This document shows, in pieces, positions 37,601 through 46,294 of a stretch of 64,000 nt of DNA. The stretch spans positions 21,410,867 through 21,474,866 of the forward strand of contig NC_092525.1 in NCBI RefSeq assembly GCF_037038585.1, written 5' to 3'. Source of the DNA: Patagioenas fasciata. Its lineage: Eukaryota > Chordata > Aves > Columbiformes > Columbidae. Made by a program: the position numbers and the translations under genes. The notes beneath the pieces are model-generated. The model had not been told where the DNA came from. It saw only the letters and a list, made by a program, of their open reading frames with translations, and made no database searches. The first letter of the stretch is position 1. Each line of letters opens with the position of its first letter.

Positions 37601-39674
37601 GGGGGAGCTCGGAGTACTGCATGGCAGGGAATTAACTCGCCGCACTTCCCAGCCAAGAGTTGAATTATTTTTCACAGTTGAGTTTCTGTGATTAAAAACT
37701 TTGTGGATCTTCATTAAATACAAATTAGCCAGAAAATGGTGGTACTTAGAGGGAATTTTAGGTGATAAAATACAAAAAGAATGAGTTCAAGTGGCATGAG
37801 TTTGTTTTAATTAAGAATTGAATTAATCACCCGACTTACTGGGCTTCACTGTTCCACAGATTCAACAAATTCAAGTGACAACATCTACACAATGATTAAT
37901 CCAGTACCACCCGCAGGCAGTCGATCGAATGTAAGTCTGCTTTCTAATAATTTACATATCAGATACCATAACAAATCATAATTAACTTCATCAGTTGTGA
38001 GTAAAGCAGTTTAATTGATTTCAGCCATTTGTTACAAAACAGAAATAAACCATCAAAAAGCGATTAACTCTTCGGCAACTTTGTTAATTTTTTATGCTTA
38101 TTGAGAGAGTGGCAGTCCTGCTGCTCCGGCCAAAGTGGTGGCAGCTGCGTGTCCCACGAGATGCTGTGTTTTGTGGGATGTGGGCAGACGTTAAACCTCT
38201 TTAAATACTAGTTGGAGGGAGCCCTCTGTGCTGCCATGGGTCTGGGTCTGCCCACACCCATCCAGCCAAATTTTATAGGTGAAATCACAGGACCGTGAGT
38301 CCACAGACGTGCCCCATGTCCCACCTCTCACCCCACTCCAGAGGGATGGCTGAGGAGGGGTTGGTCCCCAGGAATCACTGGGGCCATGGCAGGTGTGCAG
38401 GGTGGTTTTGTGGCGGATTTTGGCTTTTATCACATTTTTCTTCTGCAGTTCCCGATGGGCCCTGGCTCTGACGGCCCCATGGGCGGCATGGGTGGCATGG
38501 AGCCCCATCACATGAATGGATCGTTAGGTGAGCACCCATGCATTAGGTGCCCCCCACTGTACCCTTGCTGTATGGGGATGCCAGCAGAGCATCCCCGTGC
38601 CTACCTGTGGTTTGGACCAGTGCTTAAAGCAGAGCCTTTGGCTGGAAGGGGGGTCTGGAGGGGAGCAGGCCAGGGGGGAGCGGGGTCCGTCGCTTCATGC
38701 TCAATAAGGCTGTTCTCCTTTTGTGTCCCCTGGTGCAGGGTCAGGAGACATAGATGGACTTCCAAAAGTAAGTGGCACTGGGATGGCAGTGTGACCCTGA
38801 TGGATGGGGGCACACTGGGGGGAGGTGACTGGGGCAGGTGGAGCTGTGTCCTGCTCCCAAGGTGGTTTGAGGGGTGAGAAGACCTGCTCACTGCCTGTCC
38901 CTTGACATCTCCTGCAGAATTCTCCAAACAACATAAGTGGCATTAGCAATCCCCCGGGCACTCCAAGAGACGACGGGGAGCTGGGAGGCAACTTTCTCCA
39001 TTCCTTCCAAAACGACAATGTGAGTTAGTGCCTCCCTGGGGTGGGAGGGATGGTCCTGGGTGCATTCTGGCACAGGGGCAGGTGGATTTGGTGGTGGGTG
39101 CCTTTTGGAAATGGCTCGTGCTGTGTGTGAGCTGCTCCGGGACAAAAGTGGGGAGGAAGAAATATGCTCTGGGGTGCAAGCTTGGGTCCTTGGTGAGATG
39201 GGGGACCCAAGGGACCGAGGAAGGGGGGAGAGGGTCCCACGGGATGGAGGGAAGAGGATCCCGTGGGGTGGAGAGGAGAGGATCTCGTGGGAGGGATGGA
39301 GAGGAGCTGGCACAGATGCAGCCAGCTGTGCTGGCTGTGCCAATTCAAGGTGTTCTGCGTGGCTGCAGACATCCCTCCTCGTCTTCCTCTATTAGCAGCA
39401 TATACACACACGCATGTTAATTATTTGTTTTAAATTGCATCTCACCCCATACTGTTCTGCTGATTTTCTCCCTGGAAAGGCAAGTTACGGAGCAGATTAC
39501 ACCCTGATAAATTCGAGTCTCCAGCGTATCCTCTCCCTCTGATTTATTCAATCCAATTAGGTCGCTGCGTAGTTGTCATCAGCCTCCTCTTACATCCCCC
39601 TTCGGCCTGGGGGTTTCTCACCCTGGCTCTGTCTCTCTTTCCAGTATTCCCCCAGCATGACGATGAGTGTGTGA
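22570..39674 (+). CDS. SSBP3: SSBP3, single-stranded DNA-binding protein 3, 3' part of the gene (14 coding exons)
   Basis: Coding exons: 22570-22659, 30401-30481, 31219-31278, 33267-33333, 33441-33517, 36243-36307, 36416-36464, 36765-36800, 37304-37358, 37860-37930, 38449-38527, 38739-38767, 38918-39019 and 39645-39674, ending in TGA. Together they give 296 residues, exactly what remains of the 388-residue vertebrate protein after its 92-residue LisH/LUFS N-terminus, which lies upstream of the window. The visible part is the Pro/Gly/Met-rich activation region: it starts [20 protein letters not shown] and ends in the conserved tail [16 protein letters not shown]3 works in the nucleus; by family knowledge its N-terminus binds LDB1 and protects LDB1/LIM-homeodomain complexes from RNF12-driven turnover. 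Assignment to SSBP3 rather than SSBP2 or SSBP4 rests on the near-identity to the human SSBP3 sequence I recall and on the MRPL37-CYB5RL neighbours. Two symmetric exons suggest alternative isoforms. Confidence 0.96.
26451..26607. repeat. 15-bp minisatellite, 10 perfect copies plus a partial one
   Basis: The unit CCTTGCTTTTCCCTG starts at 26451 and repeats without change every 15 bases through 26600; a partial, diverged unit (CCTTGCC) follows. Because 15 is a multiple of three, several frames stay open, creating long spurious ORFs. The lack of divergence between copies suggests a young or homogenised array. Confidence 0.95.
26990..27180. promoter_or_regulatory. Candidate intronic regulatory block
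   Basis: AT-rich unique sequence with CCCATAAAACATGATCC, GTGAATTACGG and GGAAACATAAATTGAC words in the 7.7-kb intron. Inferred from composition only. Confidence 0.22.
27386..27403. repeat. Poly-C run, 18 nt
   Basis: Eighteen consecutive C within the SSBP3 intron. Confidence 0.9.
29215..29350. promoter_or_regulatory. Candidate intronic regulatory block, TTAAT-rich
   Basis: Repeated TTAATTA/CTAATTAATG/GTTAATTAAG words within about 135 bp of unique sequence. It resembles homeobox-rich conserved elements; unverified. Confidence 0.28.
30401..30481 (+). CDS. SSBP3: SSBP3 coding exon B, 27-residue cassette ([12 protein letters not shown]...)
   Basis: This exon has 81 nt in phase 0 on both sides, with acceptor CTCACAG and donor CAG|GTAAAG. 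It encodes a His/Pro/Gln-rich segment ending MMGPHSQ. Skipping it keeps the frame; the known 361-residue human isoform differs from the 388-residue one by 27 residues, which fits loss of this exon. Confidence 0.94.
30482..31218 (+). other. SSBP3: SSBP3 intron, 737 nt
   Basis: The intron contains several long T-runs (about 30647-30668 and 31052-31069) and AT-rich sequence around 30900. No other feature is seen. Confidence 0.8.
31219..31278 (+). CDS. SSBP3: SSBP3 coding exon C ([20 protein letters not shown])
   Basis: Twenty codons in phase 0 on both sides; acceptor CCCCGCAG and donor CAG|GTACTG. Residues match the SSBP3 family exactly. Its length equals the difference between the 388- and 368-residue human isoforms, so it may be a second cassette exon. 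Confidence 0.95.
31279..33266 (+). other. SSBP3: SSBP3 intron, 2.0 kb
   Basis: Unique-looking intronic sequence with an AT-rich patch near 31430-31460 (TTTAAATTTAATTT type). No repeat family or exon is recognised. Confidence 0.75.
33267..33333 (+). CDS. SSBP3: SSBP3 coding exon D ([20 protein letters not shown])
   Basis: Starts in phase 0 after TTCACAG and ends in phase 1 at AAG|GTAAAC. The split glycine codon is completed by the next exon after a short 107-nt intron. One residue differs from the human form I recall (PPGA instead of PPGG). Confidence 0.95.
33441..33517 (+). CDS. SSBP3: SSBP3 coding exon E ([20 protein letters not shown])
   Basis: Enters in phase 1 after CCCAACAG and leaves in phase 0 at CAG|GTAAGC. 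It encodes the Met/Gly/Pro-rich segment ending GPMGPGPQ. Confidence 0.95.
33518..36242 (+). other. SSBP3: SSBP3 intron, 2.7 kb, with a strong pyrimidine tract near its 3' end
   Basis: Mostly unique sequence with T-runs at about 34779-34790 and 35145-35163. The last 130 nt carry a long pyrimidine tract ending in an AG at 36214-36215, 27 nt before the acceptor that gives the conserved protein; see the finding on tandem acceptors. Confidence 0.75.
36243..36307 (+). CDS. SSBP3: SSBP3 coding exon F ([20 protein letters not shown])
   Basis: Follows TTGTTGCAG in phase 0 and ends after the first two bases of the Met codon (AT|GTAAGG). An alternative in-frame acceptor at 36215 would add nine residues (YTDPCLLLQ). 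Confidence 0.94.
36416..36464 (+). CDS. SSBP3: SSBP3 coding exon G ([16 protein letters not shown])
   Basis: Short 49-nt exon between a 108-nt and a 300-nt intron. Acceptor GACCCCAG; donor TCA|GTGAGT. The first base completes the Met codon begun in the previous exon. Confidence 0.94.
36765..36800 (+). CDS. SSBP3: SSBP3 coding exon H ([12 protein letters not shown])
   Basis: A 36-nt symmetric exon. Acceptor TGTATAG, donor GTG|GTGAGT. All twelve residues match the SSBP3 sequence. Confidence 0.95.
36801..37303 (+). other. SSBP3: SSBP3 intron largely occupied by a CR1 fragment
   Basis: About half of this 503-nt intron (roughly 36850-37105) is CR1; the rest is unremarkable. Confidence 0.85.
36850..37105 (-). 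mobile_element. CR1 LINE fragment (3' end), minus orientation
   Basis: The + strand reads as the reverse complement of an avian CR1 3' end: an ATCATAA-type terminal repeat, then GGGAGGGACCTTCACAGCTC, the CCTGCCATGAGCAGGGACA block, CCAGCCTGGCCTGGGATGTC, and the CTCTTCCTCATGTC block. It is 5'-truncated, as most CR1 copies are, with no open reading frame. The same subfamily appears at 53335-54172. Confidence 0.9.
37304..37358 (+). CDS. SSBP3: SSBP3 coding exon I ([18 protein letters not shown])
   Basis: Phase 0 entry after CTCTCCGCAG, phase 1 exit at GCAG|GTACGA. It encodes the Gly/Pro-rich segment. Confidence 0.95.
37359..37859 (+). other. SSBP3: SSBP3 intron, 501 nt
   Basis: No repeat recognised. 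The 3' 200 nt are AT-rich (TTTTAATTAAGAATTGAATT) and form part of the AT-rich block that flanks exon J. Confidence 0.75.
37860..37930 (+). CDS. SSBP3: SSBP3 coding exon J ([20 protein letters not shown])
   Basis: Phase 1 entry after GTTCCACAG, phase 0 exit at AAT|GTAAGT, ending in SRSN. This is one of the best conserved parts of the SSBP C-terminus. Confidence 0.95.
37931..38448 (+). other. SSBP3: SSBP3 intron, 518 nt
   Basis: The first 160 nt are AT-rich with repeated TAAT/ATTA words, continuing the AT-rich block flanking exon J. The rest is plain. Confidence 0.75.
38449..38527 (+). CDS. SSBP3: SSBP3 coding exon K ([20 protein letters not shown])
   Basis: Phase 0 entry after TTCTGCAG, phase 1 exit at TTAG|GTGAGC. 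Gly/Met-rich; ends HMNGSL plus the first base of a glycine codon. Confidence 0.95.
38739..38767 (+). CDS. SSBP3: SSBP3 coding exon L, 29-nt microexon ([10 protein letters not shown])
   Basis: Only 29 nt. Acceptor TGGTGCAG, donor AAA|GTAAGT. The peptide and phases (1 in, 0 out) fit the family perfectly. It would be missed by an ORF-length search. Confidence 0.94.
38918..39019 (+). CDS. SSBP3: SSBP3 coding exon M ([20 protein letters not shown])
   Basis: 102 nt, phase 0 on both sides; acceptor CTCCTGCAG, donor AAT|GTGAGT. It ends [14 protein letters not shown]. Confidence 0.96.
39020..39644 (+). other. SSBP3: SSBP3 last intron, 625 nt
   Basis: Contains a purine-rich, imperfectly repeated GGGATGGAG/GAGAGGATC stretch at about 39195-39310. 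No other element seen. Confidence 0.75.
39645..39674 (+). CDS. SSBP3: SSBP3 final coding exon and stop (YSPSMTMSV)
   Basis: Nine codons plus TGA after the acceptor [20 protein letters not shown] is the usual C-terminus of SSBP proteins. Confidence 0.96.
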   Translation, partial: YSPSMTMSV

Positions 39675-40003
39675 TTTCCCTCCCCCTCCTCCTCTCCAGG
39701 ATCAAGAGAGTCAGCTGCCGTTTGGAGGATCTCAACGAATTATGCAAGAAGAAGAAGAAGAAGAAGCTAGGTGTATGGGCAGGGAGACGCGTGGCGGGGG
39801 CCAAAACCCCAGGTTTAGTTTCATGCAATAAAAAGGCCGAACTTTTTATTCCATAAAACATGAAGGACAAAACTTAAAATATTTCAAGACATGACAAGAC
39901 CCTTCTTTGTGCAGAAGGGTTTATATATGTACATGACACTTCTTTTTGGAAACAAACGGAAGCCTCTAGCACCCAACTCCGATCTCTTTGCTTTGTTCTT
40001 TTA

Positions 40004-40009
40004 AATAAA
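40004..40009 (+). terminator. SSBP3: Proximal polyadenylation signal AATAAA, SSBP3
   Basis: The first AATAAA after the stop (330 nt downstream), followed by GT-rich sequence at 40026-40036. A second AATAAA lies at 40108-40113, so a short 3' UTR form is plausible. Confidence 0.5.
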
Positions 40010-40758
40010 GACAGAAACCGAACCTGTTGTATGTTTGTGCCGTGCGACACCAGGAAGCTAGTCTAGATGTGAAATCTCATGTTGTCTCTGTTGTAGTCAT
40101 TTTTTTAAATAAACTGGACAGTTTACAATGGTGGTTTTCGTTCAGAAGGCCTGTTTGCTTTTTTTTTTTTTGTTTGTTTGTTTGGGAGTTTTTTTCCTTC
40201 TATTTTTGTTTGGTTGGTGTTTTTTTTCTCCTTTGGTTCGTTTGCAGCACAACGCTTCCTCCTCCAGTTAACAAGATCTGCTTTGGGGAAGAGACTCCAC
40301 CACCTCGTTATAAACTTGTTAACGCAGGTGACCCCTTCTAGGATCACATCCTTGAATGAATCGTGATCTTGCTCTCTGTGACTGTGGCATGCACTGTGTT
40401 AGTCTTTCTCCCCTCTCTGAGTACAAGAAGAAATCTCTGTCCCTCCCTTCCCCAGAGTCCTTCAGCTGGTTCACTGCAAAAATTGATTTTTTAAAATATT
40501 TTTTTCTTTTTAAATCCACTGAATGAAAGGGTTAATCTGACCTAGGACTTTAAAACTGTGATCTCCAGCTAACTTTGGGAGTTTTGGGGGGGAAATTTGT
40601 TTTGGGGGAACTTTGGGGGGGTTTCTTTTCTTTAGAGATGTGCTCTTGTCAGGGTTTCACTTATCTATGATTTGGAACTGGATGGAGATATTTTTTAAGG
40701 AATTCTTGTTGTTTAAAATGTAATCTTGCTATTCTGTAGGCTCGCTCTGTAATGAGAA

Positions 40759-40764
40759 AATAAA
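40759..40764 (+). terminator. SSBP3: Intermediate polyadenylation signal AATAAA, SSBP3
   Basis: Canonical hexamer about 1.1 kb after the stop. No strong GT-rich element follows directly; use is uncertain. Confidence 0.35.
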
Positions 40765-41643
40765 AATTAATGGCAAGCATTGGAGGCCCTTCCTTCTGGT
40801 GGGAGAGGAAGGGACGAGCCAAGGCGGCGGGTTGGGATCTCTGTACATGGCACTACCCTGTAGTTTGGTCTTTGTTTTTCTCCAGCTCCCATTTCTGCTC
40901 CATGTATATCATATTCTGTAAAATATTCTCTCCCTTGGATTTGACCTTTGTGCGGATTATTGAAAGCATTGTATCTTGTTTCAGTGTTTTTTCTTACCTT
41001 GTAGTCTGGTTCAAAAATTACCGAGAGGGGGAAAAAAAAAAGTAATTATTATACATTGTAGTTTGTGTACGATATTTGTTGATAATGTTTTATTAAAGGG
41101 ATGTCTTTTTTCCGCACCCCTTCATTGAAATGTTTTTGAGGAATATTTGGCTTGTTTTTATTATTCTAACTGCAAGACATGAGATGACAAAACGTTTTTT
41201 TAGTGTGTAATACGGAGTTGTTTGGTTTTTTTTTTTTAATGTTTGCCTTCTTTTTCCCAGGCATTTTAATTGTGCTTTACCTGTAGAAAGTCTCTGGGGG
41301 AGAAGGGAGGAGGGGATAGGGGAGGTCCAGGGTGTCAGTCTCATAGTTACAGTCAGGTTAATATTTTCCAAGTAATGCTGAGGAATAACTGCAGATTTGT
41401 TGCATTGCAAATATACCCAGGGGCTCCCCAAGGGGGCAAGTTTTTTTCTTTTCCTGCCTTACATCTTGTTCAGGTTTGGGGGTTTTTTTTCTTCTCTTTT
41501 TCTTTTGTTTTGTTCTGACGTGAGGAAATCAAAGGACCGGTTTTAATGTATTTTAAAATGAATAGCTAAATTATTGTCTTCATTGGTATGGGATGGTTTT
41601 TGGAATGAAGTGGTTCTCCTCCTCCCCCCCCCCCCAATACTGT

Positions 41644-41649
41644 AATAAA
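41644..41649 (+). terminator. SSBP3: Distal polyadenylation signal AATAAA, SSBP3
   Basis: Canonical AATAAA followed within 60 nt by GT-rich sequence (CAGTTTGTTCCTGGTGTTTG). Confidence 0.5.
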
Positions 41650-42302
41650 TATCAACATAAACATTTGATTTCAGTGCGCTGCAGTTTGTTCCTGGTGTTT
41701 GTTGCCAGACCCAGGCCAGAGGAGGGTGTGGTGTGTCTGGTTTTTTTTTTTTACCGTTATTTCTGGGGGACCAAACTCCGCTCTGGACACAAAAATGGGG
41801 GATGCGAAGCTGAGAGGCGGCCAGTGCTGTGTGGTCTGGCTGAGCCTGCGAAGGTGGATGGGGATTCGGCTGCGATGCAGGACCCAGGAGCCTGTGAGAG
41901 GTTTGGTTTAACAATGCTCACTTATTTTTTGAGGTTTTTTTAAGGATTTTGAAATTTCAGCTTTTAGCTTAGGAAAATGGTCATTCTTGCCTGCGCCACA
42001 ATGAGGATGTGCTCGCTGGACACTTGACCTCCTGCCTGGCTGTAGGCGGAGGGGGGGCTTTTTAGGGTTAAGAAGGGGGGATTTTTTGCACCTTGTTCCC
42101 CAGGATTGCCCCATTAGAAGCCAGAGGAGTCCAGACGCCAGCATGGTGATGGAGGATGGCATCCCAGGCACCTGGCTGAAGATGGGGGATGTCCAGGGAG
42201 AATAGCTGCATCTTGCTACGTCCTGCTGCTGGAGTCCTGCACTGCTGGGAGGTAAGTGAGGGAGGGGATGCATCACCTTCAAAACAAAACATATATGTAT
42301 AT

Positions 42303-42328
<26 letters not shown>
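42303..42328. repeat. CA dinucleotide microsatellite flanked by AT repeats
   Basis: About thirteen CA units between TATGTATATA and TATATATA, in the SSBP3-MRPL37 intergenic interval. Likely polymorphic. Confidence 0.9.
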
Positions 42329-42335
<7 letters not shown>

Positions 42336-44149
42336 GGCTTGAAATGGGGTCTGCTGACCCCCTCATCAAGCAAGGGCCAGCTGTGGTGCAGAGTGGGGAT
42401 GCAGAAACCCTGGGGAGACTGACCTGTCTCCCCATGGGCAGCACAAGAGGCTGCTGCAGCATTTGGGTAGAGACCGAGGATTTTTAGGTCTTCAGGTGAG
42501 TGGTTGTGAGTACTGCGTGCCTGAAATGCTCCCGGGAACTGCTGTTCAAGGCTTGTTCTCTGACTAGTTCAGGCAGGATGGGGCTGGCTGCCCTTGTGCA
42601 GTGTCTCTCCCTCCTTGTGGGAAGGTTCAAGTCGGGGCTGTGGGTTTGGGGGCCCTGTGGGCTCAGGGGGCTATGAGCCCGCCTGGAGCTCCACTTGTCC
42701 TTGAGGATGCCTCTGCAGCCTTGTCACTGCTCGATTCCAGGAGCCCTGCAGTGGTGGGTGCTCGTGGGCACAGGGGTGAGGCACTGAGTGTCTGCTGGGT
42801 TTGGGAACCACCCTGAAAAATCATCCTTTTACAGAGCCCATTAGCATGTAATTAATGGTGAGAGTGGCGTGTGTTCACACCCTTTGCTACCTGTGCAGGT
42901 TTGCCTCTGGGTTAATGCCACAGATGCCCTTGTGTGGGGTCCGCAGCTACCCCCCAGGCAGTTTTTGATCCAGGCAACCACATCCCTCTGTGCTTTGCAG
43001 AAAGTAGCATGTGGGCACTGTCCATCATTTGGAAATGTGACCCTCAAGGGTAATCAGTTGGCCCTGATGAGGACCTCTTGTCCAGCCAGGCACTGCTCGG
43101 CTGTCCAGAGCGATGGGCAGCATCACTGCCTGTTGTGCTCTCATTGCAGGGCATAGATAAACCCTTCCCATGGGTTCTTACTGGGTTACAGGCTCGTTTT
43201 ATTAAACACCACCATGAGAAACTGCCAGGTTCCCTCCCCGGAATGTCTCCTCAGCCCAGCCTTAGGGATAATTGTCTCCCACATTAGTTTTCATCAAATT
43301 AAATGTGGGAGGAGGATCTGAACAAGCAGGGGCTCCAGCCTGAGCATAGTGTGTACTTGCTGGCACAACTAGTGCAGCCCGTGGAGTCAGATTTTGCACC
43401 GGGAGTGTTTTGGGGGGGTAGTGTGGAATGTTGGAGCTGGGACAGCACCGTGTATCATCCCCAGGGTAGGCTGAGGGCCAAATTCTGTGCCTCCGAGCAG
43501 CCAGGCACTACCAGGCCTTCTTCTCAGAGTCCAGTTGCCCTGTTCTCGCATGTTCTGCTTCCCCCAGCTGCTGTTCATTAAAAGTTAATGCCTGGTTCTC
43601 AGTTGGTGCTGAGGTAATGCCATTCATCTGCTGACAAGCCTTTATAATTTATTTATGACAACCCAGATGTGCCTCTGTGACCCGTTGTCCTGCTCACAGT
43701 CCCACCGCCCTCAGCTGGGCTAATTCCAGCAGGTCACACTGGAGGAACGAGTGGGTGAACCATGTGTACCAAGCTTGGAAAGAGCAGTGGGACACCACGC
43801 ACGTGTGCACGGCTGTCTGCGGCAGGAGGGCTGTTCTGCAGGGGCTGCCTGGTTCACCGACCATGATGGACCAACCCGAGCACCCATCCCAAGCTGGGAG
43901 CCCTCCTCTGCCTCCCTTTGAGTTCTCCTGGACCTCAGAGGAGCTCACCCAGCACAAGGATCAGCTGCTCCTTCCAGCAACACTTGAGTCCTGCTGCCCC
44001 CTCACTGCAGGCACAATCAGCCTGAGCAAACCAGGGATATGGTATTGCATGCTTGTGTATGGTCCCCTCATCTCAAGTGGCTTCCTGATGCCTTTTGTAA
44101 CCTGCTGAGGCCTCATTCCCCTGGTGACTGTCCTTTATTTATTGCTTCT

Positions 44150-44482
44150 GTCATGCTTAAAAATATCTCAAGGATGGGTGTCAAGAGGATGGGACCAGAC
44201 ACTGTTCAGTGGTGCCCAACGACAGGATGAGGGGCAATGGGCACAGACTGAAGCACAGGAGGTTCCATCTGAATATGAGGAGAAACTTCTTCGCAGTGAG
44301 GATGACAAAGCACTGGAACAGGCTGCCCAGGGAAGTTGTGGAGTCTCCTTCTCTGGAGACATTCAAACCCACCTGGATGCAATCCTGTGTGATCTGGTGA
44401 ACCCACTTTAGCAGGTGGGTTGGACTAGATGATCTCCAGAGGTCCCTTCCAACCCCAACCGTTCTGTAATTCTGTGATTTTT
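44150..44482 (+). mobile_element. CR1 LINE fragment (3' end), plus orientation
   Basis: Sense CR1 3' end: AGACTGAAGCACAGGAGGTT, AACTTCTTCGCAGTGAGGAT, ACTGGAACAGGCTGCCCAGG, GGTTGGACTAGATGATCTCC, AGAGGTCCCTTCCAACCCCA and the terminal TTCTGTAATTCTGTGATT repeat. 5'-truncated. Confidence 0.92.
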
Positions 44483-46110
44483 CAAAATTGCCTTTGACCT
44501 GCCTTAACTCATCCCTCCCTGTGCTTGTGCTTTGTCTCTGCTCAGTCTTGGAAGACAGCAGGACTCCAGCTTTACTTAACATCTCCTCCTCTACTGCCTG
44601 TCCTAACAGAGATGTCTTTGTTGAGAGGTAAAAGCATCTAAAGGGACTTCGGCTCTTTCCCATGTAGAGCATCTTCACAGATTCCTACATCTGCTAGGAG
44701 CATACGAGGTGTTTCACATCTCCTCACCCCCTTTCCACCACAGCCACTCTTCTACCAGCTTCCTTAATGAAACCTCTGCTCAGATGTGGCAGTTGCCTGC
44801 ACCCTCCTGAAGAGGAGCAACCACCTAATGCTGGGAGGGTGAGGGGATGTCAACCCTCTGAGGGCTGTTGCCTCAAGCTGTTCAGCAGGGTCTGTGTGAC
44901 ACAGCAGAGAGCCAACAGCCCAAGAAAGAAACAACTCCTGGAACAGTCACCACAGAGCAGGAGTGTATTCAAATGTATTCCTAAATAACTGGGTGCAAAT
45001 TACAGATCTGAGCAGATTTAAATTGATGAGCTGAATTAGGCATCCCTTGAGCAGGCAGAATTAACATGATTTAGGTCAATGCAATCTTTACTAGATTGTT
45101 TATTTTTCAAGCATTTTCTCCTAACTATTGAGGGATTTGTTAATTTAACAGCTTATGCTTCCCAATTTACTGGGTGCAACTGTTGATCTCAAATTTGACT
45201 AATAAAAAATCTGTTTTCTGAAACCTGCAGAGTAGGGCTGGCTGATGGATCGAGACTGGAACATGCAACTGGGGGTGTTCATCCAGATGGCCAGAGATCA
45301 CAAAGCGCAGACCAGTCTCTGACAGAAGACACTGCCGTGAGATGGATTTCTTGGAAATATGCTCTTCCACACCTTAAAATCGCACAGGCTCCTCTATTCC
45401 TTCCCCTCTGCTGCAGGGTGTCAGTGCAGAACTGCAAAACATTCTACATTTGGCTGGAGCTAATTTAGCCTTCATTTTACAAAAACCACGCTAATCCCTC
45501 CATTTTATAAAGAATATGCTGCCTGCTCAGTTAACTCTGCAGCAGGAAGAAATTCTTCCTTTGTATTTTTAGCAGCAAATAGCAGCTACCAGGCACCAAA
45601 GTTTCGCGCTACATTCTACACCGCTTTCCCAAAATGGGTAAGTCTCTTCATCCAGGATTGGGGGATAAAAGAACTGCAGCTCTATAGATCCAAACAAAGC
45701 AATCTCACCGATTAAGTGCTTTGGGAACTAAGCGCAGGGCAGCACGACACATCCTGAAGCGGCCAGGAGTAAAACAAAGTAAAAACCAGGCAGAATGAAA
45801 AAGGCTCATGTCTCAGGCTCCCCCCTTGAAGCTTTGTATGGCTCTTCCACATACACAGCCTTCAGAGGTGCTCAAAGCCACCTCAGAAAATAGGTTTGAG
45901 TAGAGCTCTGTGCAAAAGCCCACTGGGAGCGGAACCTGCACAGAGGAATAATGACTGGTTTATGTTCTTTCTAGGCAACAGTGGAGGAGTGCAGGACGAT
46001 GCATTTGATGACTCTCTCTAAACAGAACCCGAAGCAAGCCCCAAAAATGAAAGAGCTTCTTCATGCACAATTTAGTTTGAATTTTTTTTTTACTCTCAGT
46101 AATAATATAA

Positions 46111-46116
46111 TTTATT
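46111..46116 (-). terminator. MRPL37: Polyadenylation signal AATAAA, MRPL37
   Basis: TTTATT on the + strand is AATAAA on the minus strand, about 100 nt after the stop. This gives a short 3' UTR, usual for a mitochondrial ribosomal protein gene. Confidence 0.7.
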
Positions 46117-46216
46117 TTTTAAAGTAAATTAATCCACCCTTCTTTAATTATGTGATGGTTCTAGCAAAGAAAAACAGCAGGTACAGTTGGTGAAGTATTT
46201 TCATTTGAGCTGAATT

Positions 46217-46294
46217 TCACACAGTTCCATGCAGATACAGTGCCAGAAACTTCTTGAATGTGTCTGGCTGAAAGCCATATATTCCAATGGGCTT
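46217..46294 (-). CDS. MRPL37: MRPL37 final coding exon and stop ([20 protein letters not shown])
   Basis: Acceptor CTCTGCAG; 25 codons then TGA at 46219-46217. The C-terminus LALYLHGTV resembles the human LALYLHGAA that I recall. Confidence 0.95.
   Translation of the reverse strand, partial: KPIGIYGFQPDTFKKFLALYLHGTV

Larger units (their letters stand above)
39675..41670 (+). other. SSBP3: SSBP3 3' UTR (far end inferred)
   Basis: About 2 kb of U-rich, non-coding sequence after the stop, with a GAA repeat at 39746-39764, a small hairpin near 39900-39919, and several AATAAA or ATTAAA hexamers (40004, 40108, 40759, 41092, 41644). The last hexamer is followed by a GT-rich tract (about 41680-41703), so I put the distal end near 41670. 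Which sites are used cannot be told from sequence. Confidence 0.6.
41671..46090. other. Intergenic interval between converging SSBP3 and MRPL37
   Basis: No gene seen. Contains the CA microsatellite at 42303-42328 and one plus-oriented CR1 at about 44150-44480. The remaining sequence is unremarkable, and its short ORFs have no recognisable content. Confidence 0.75.

Noticed and set aside
39235-39310. Purine-rich repeated GGATGGAG/GAGAGGATC stretch considered as a minisatellite
   Set aside because: Units are irregular in length and sequence; noted only as low-complexity sequence in the last SSBP3 intron.
44124-44678. Open frames through the 44-kb region
   Set aside because: They are translations of the CR1 3' untranslated end, not of the CR1 reverse transcriptase or a host gene.
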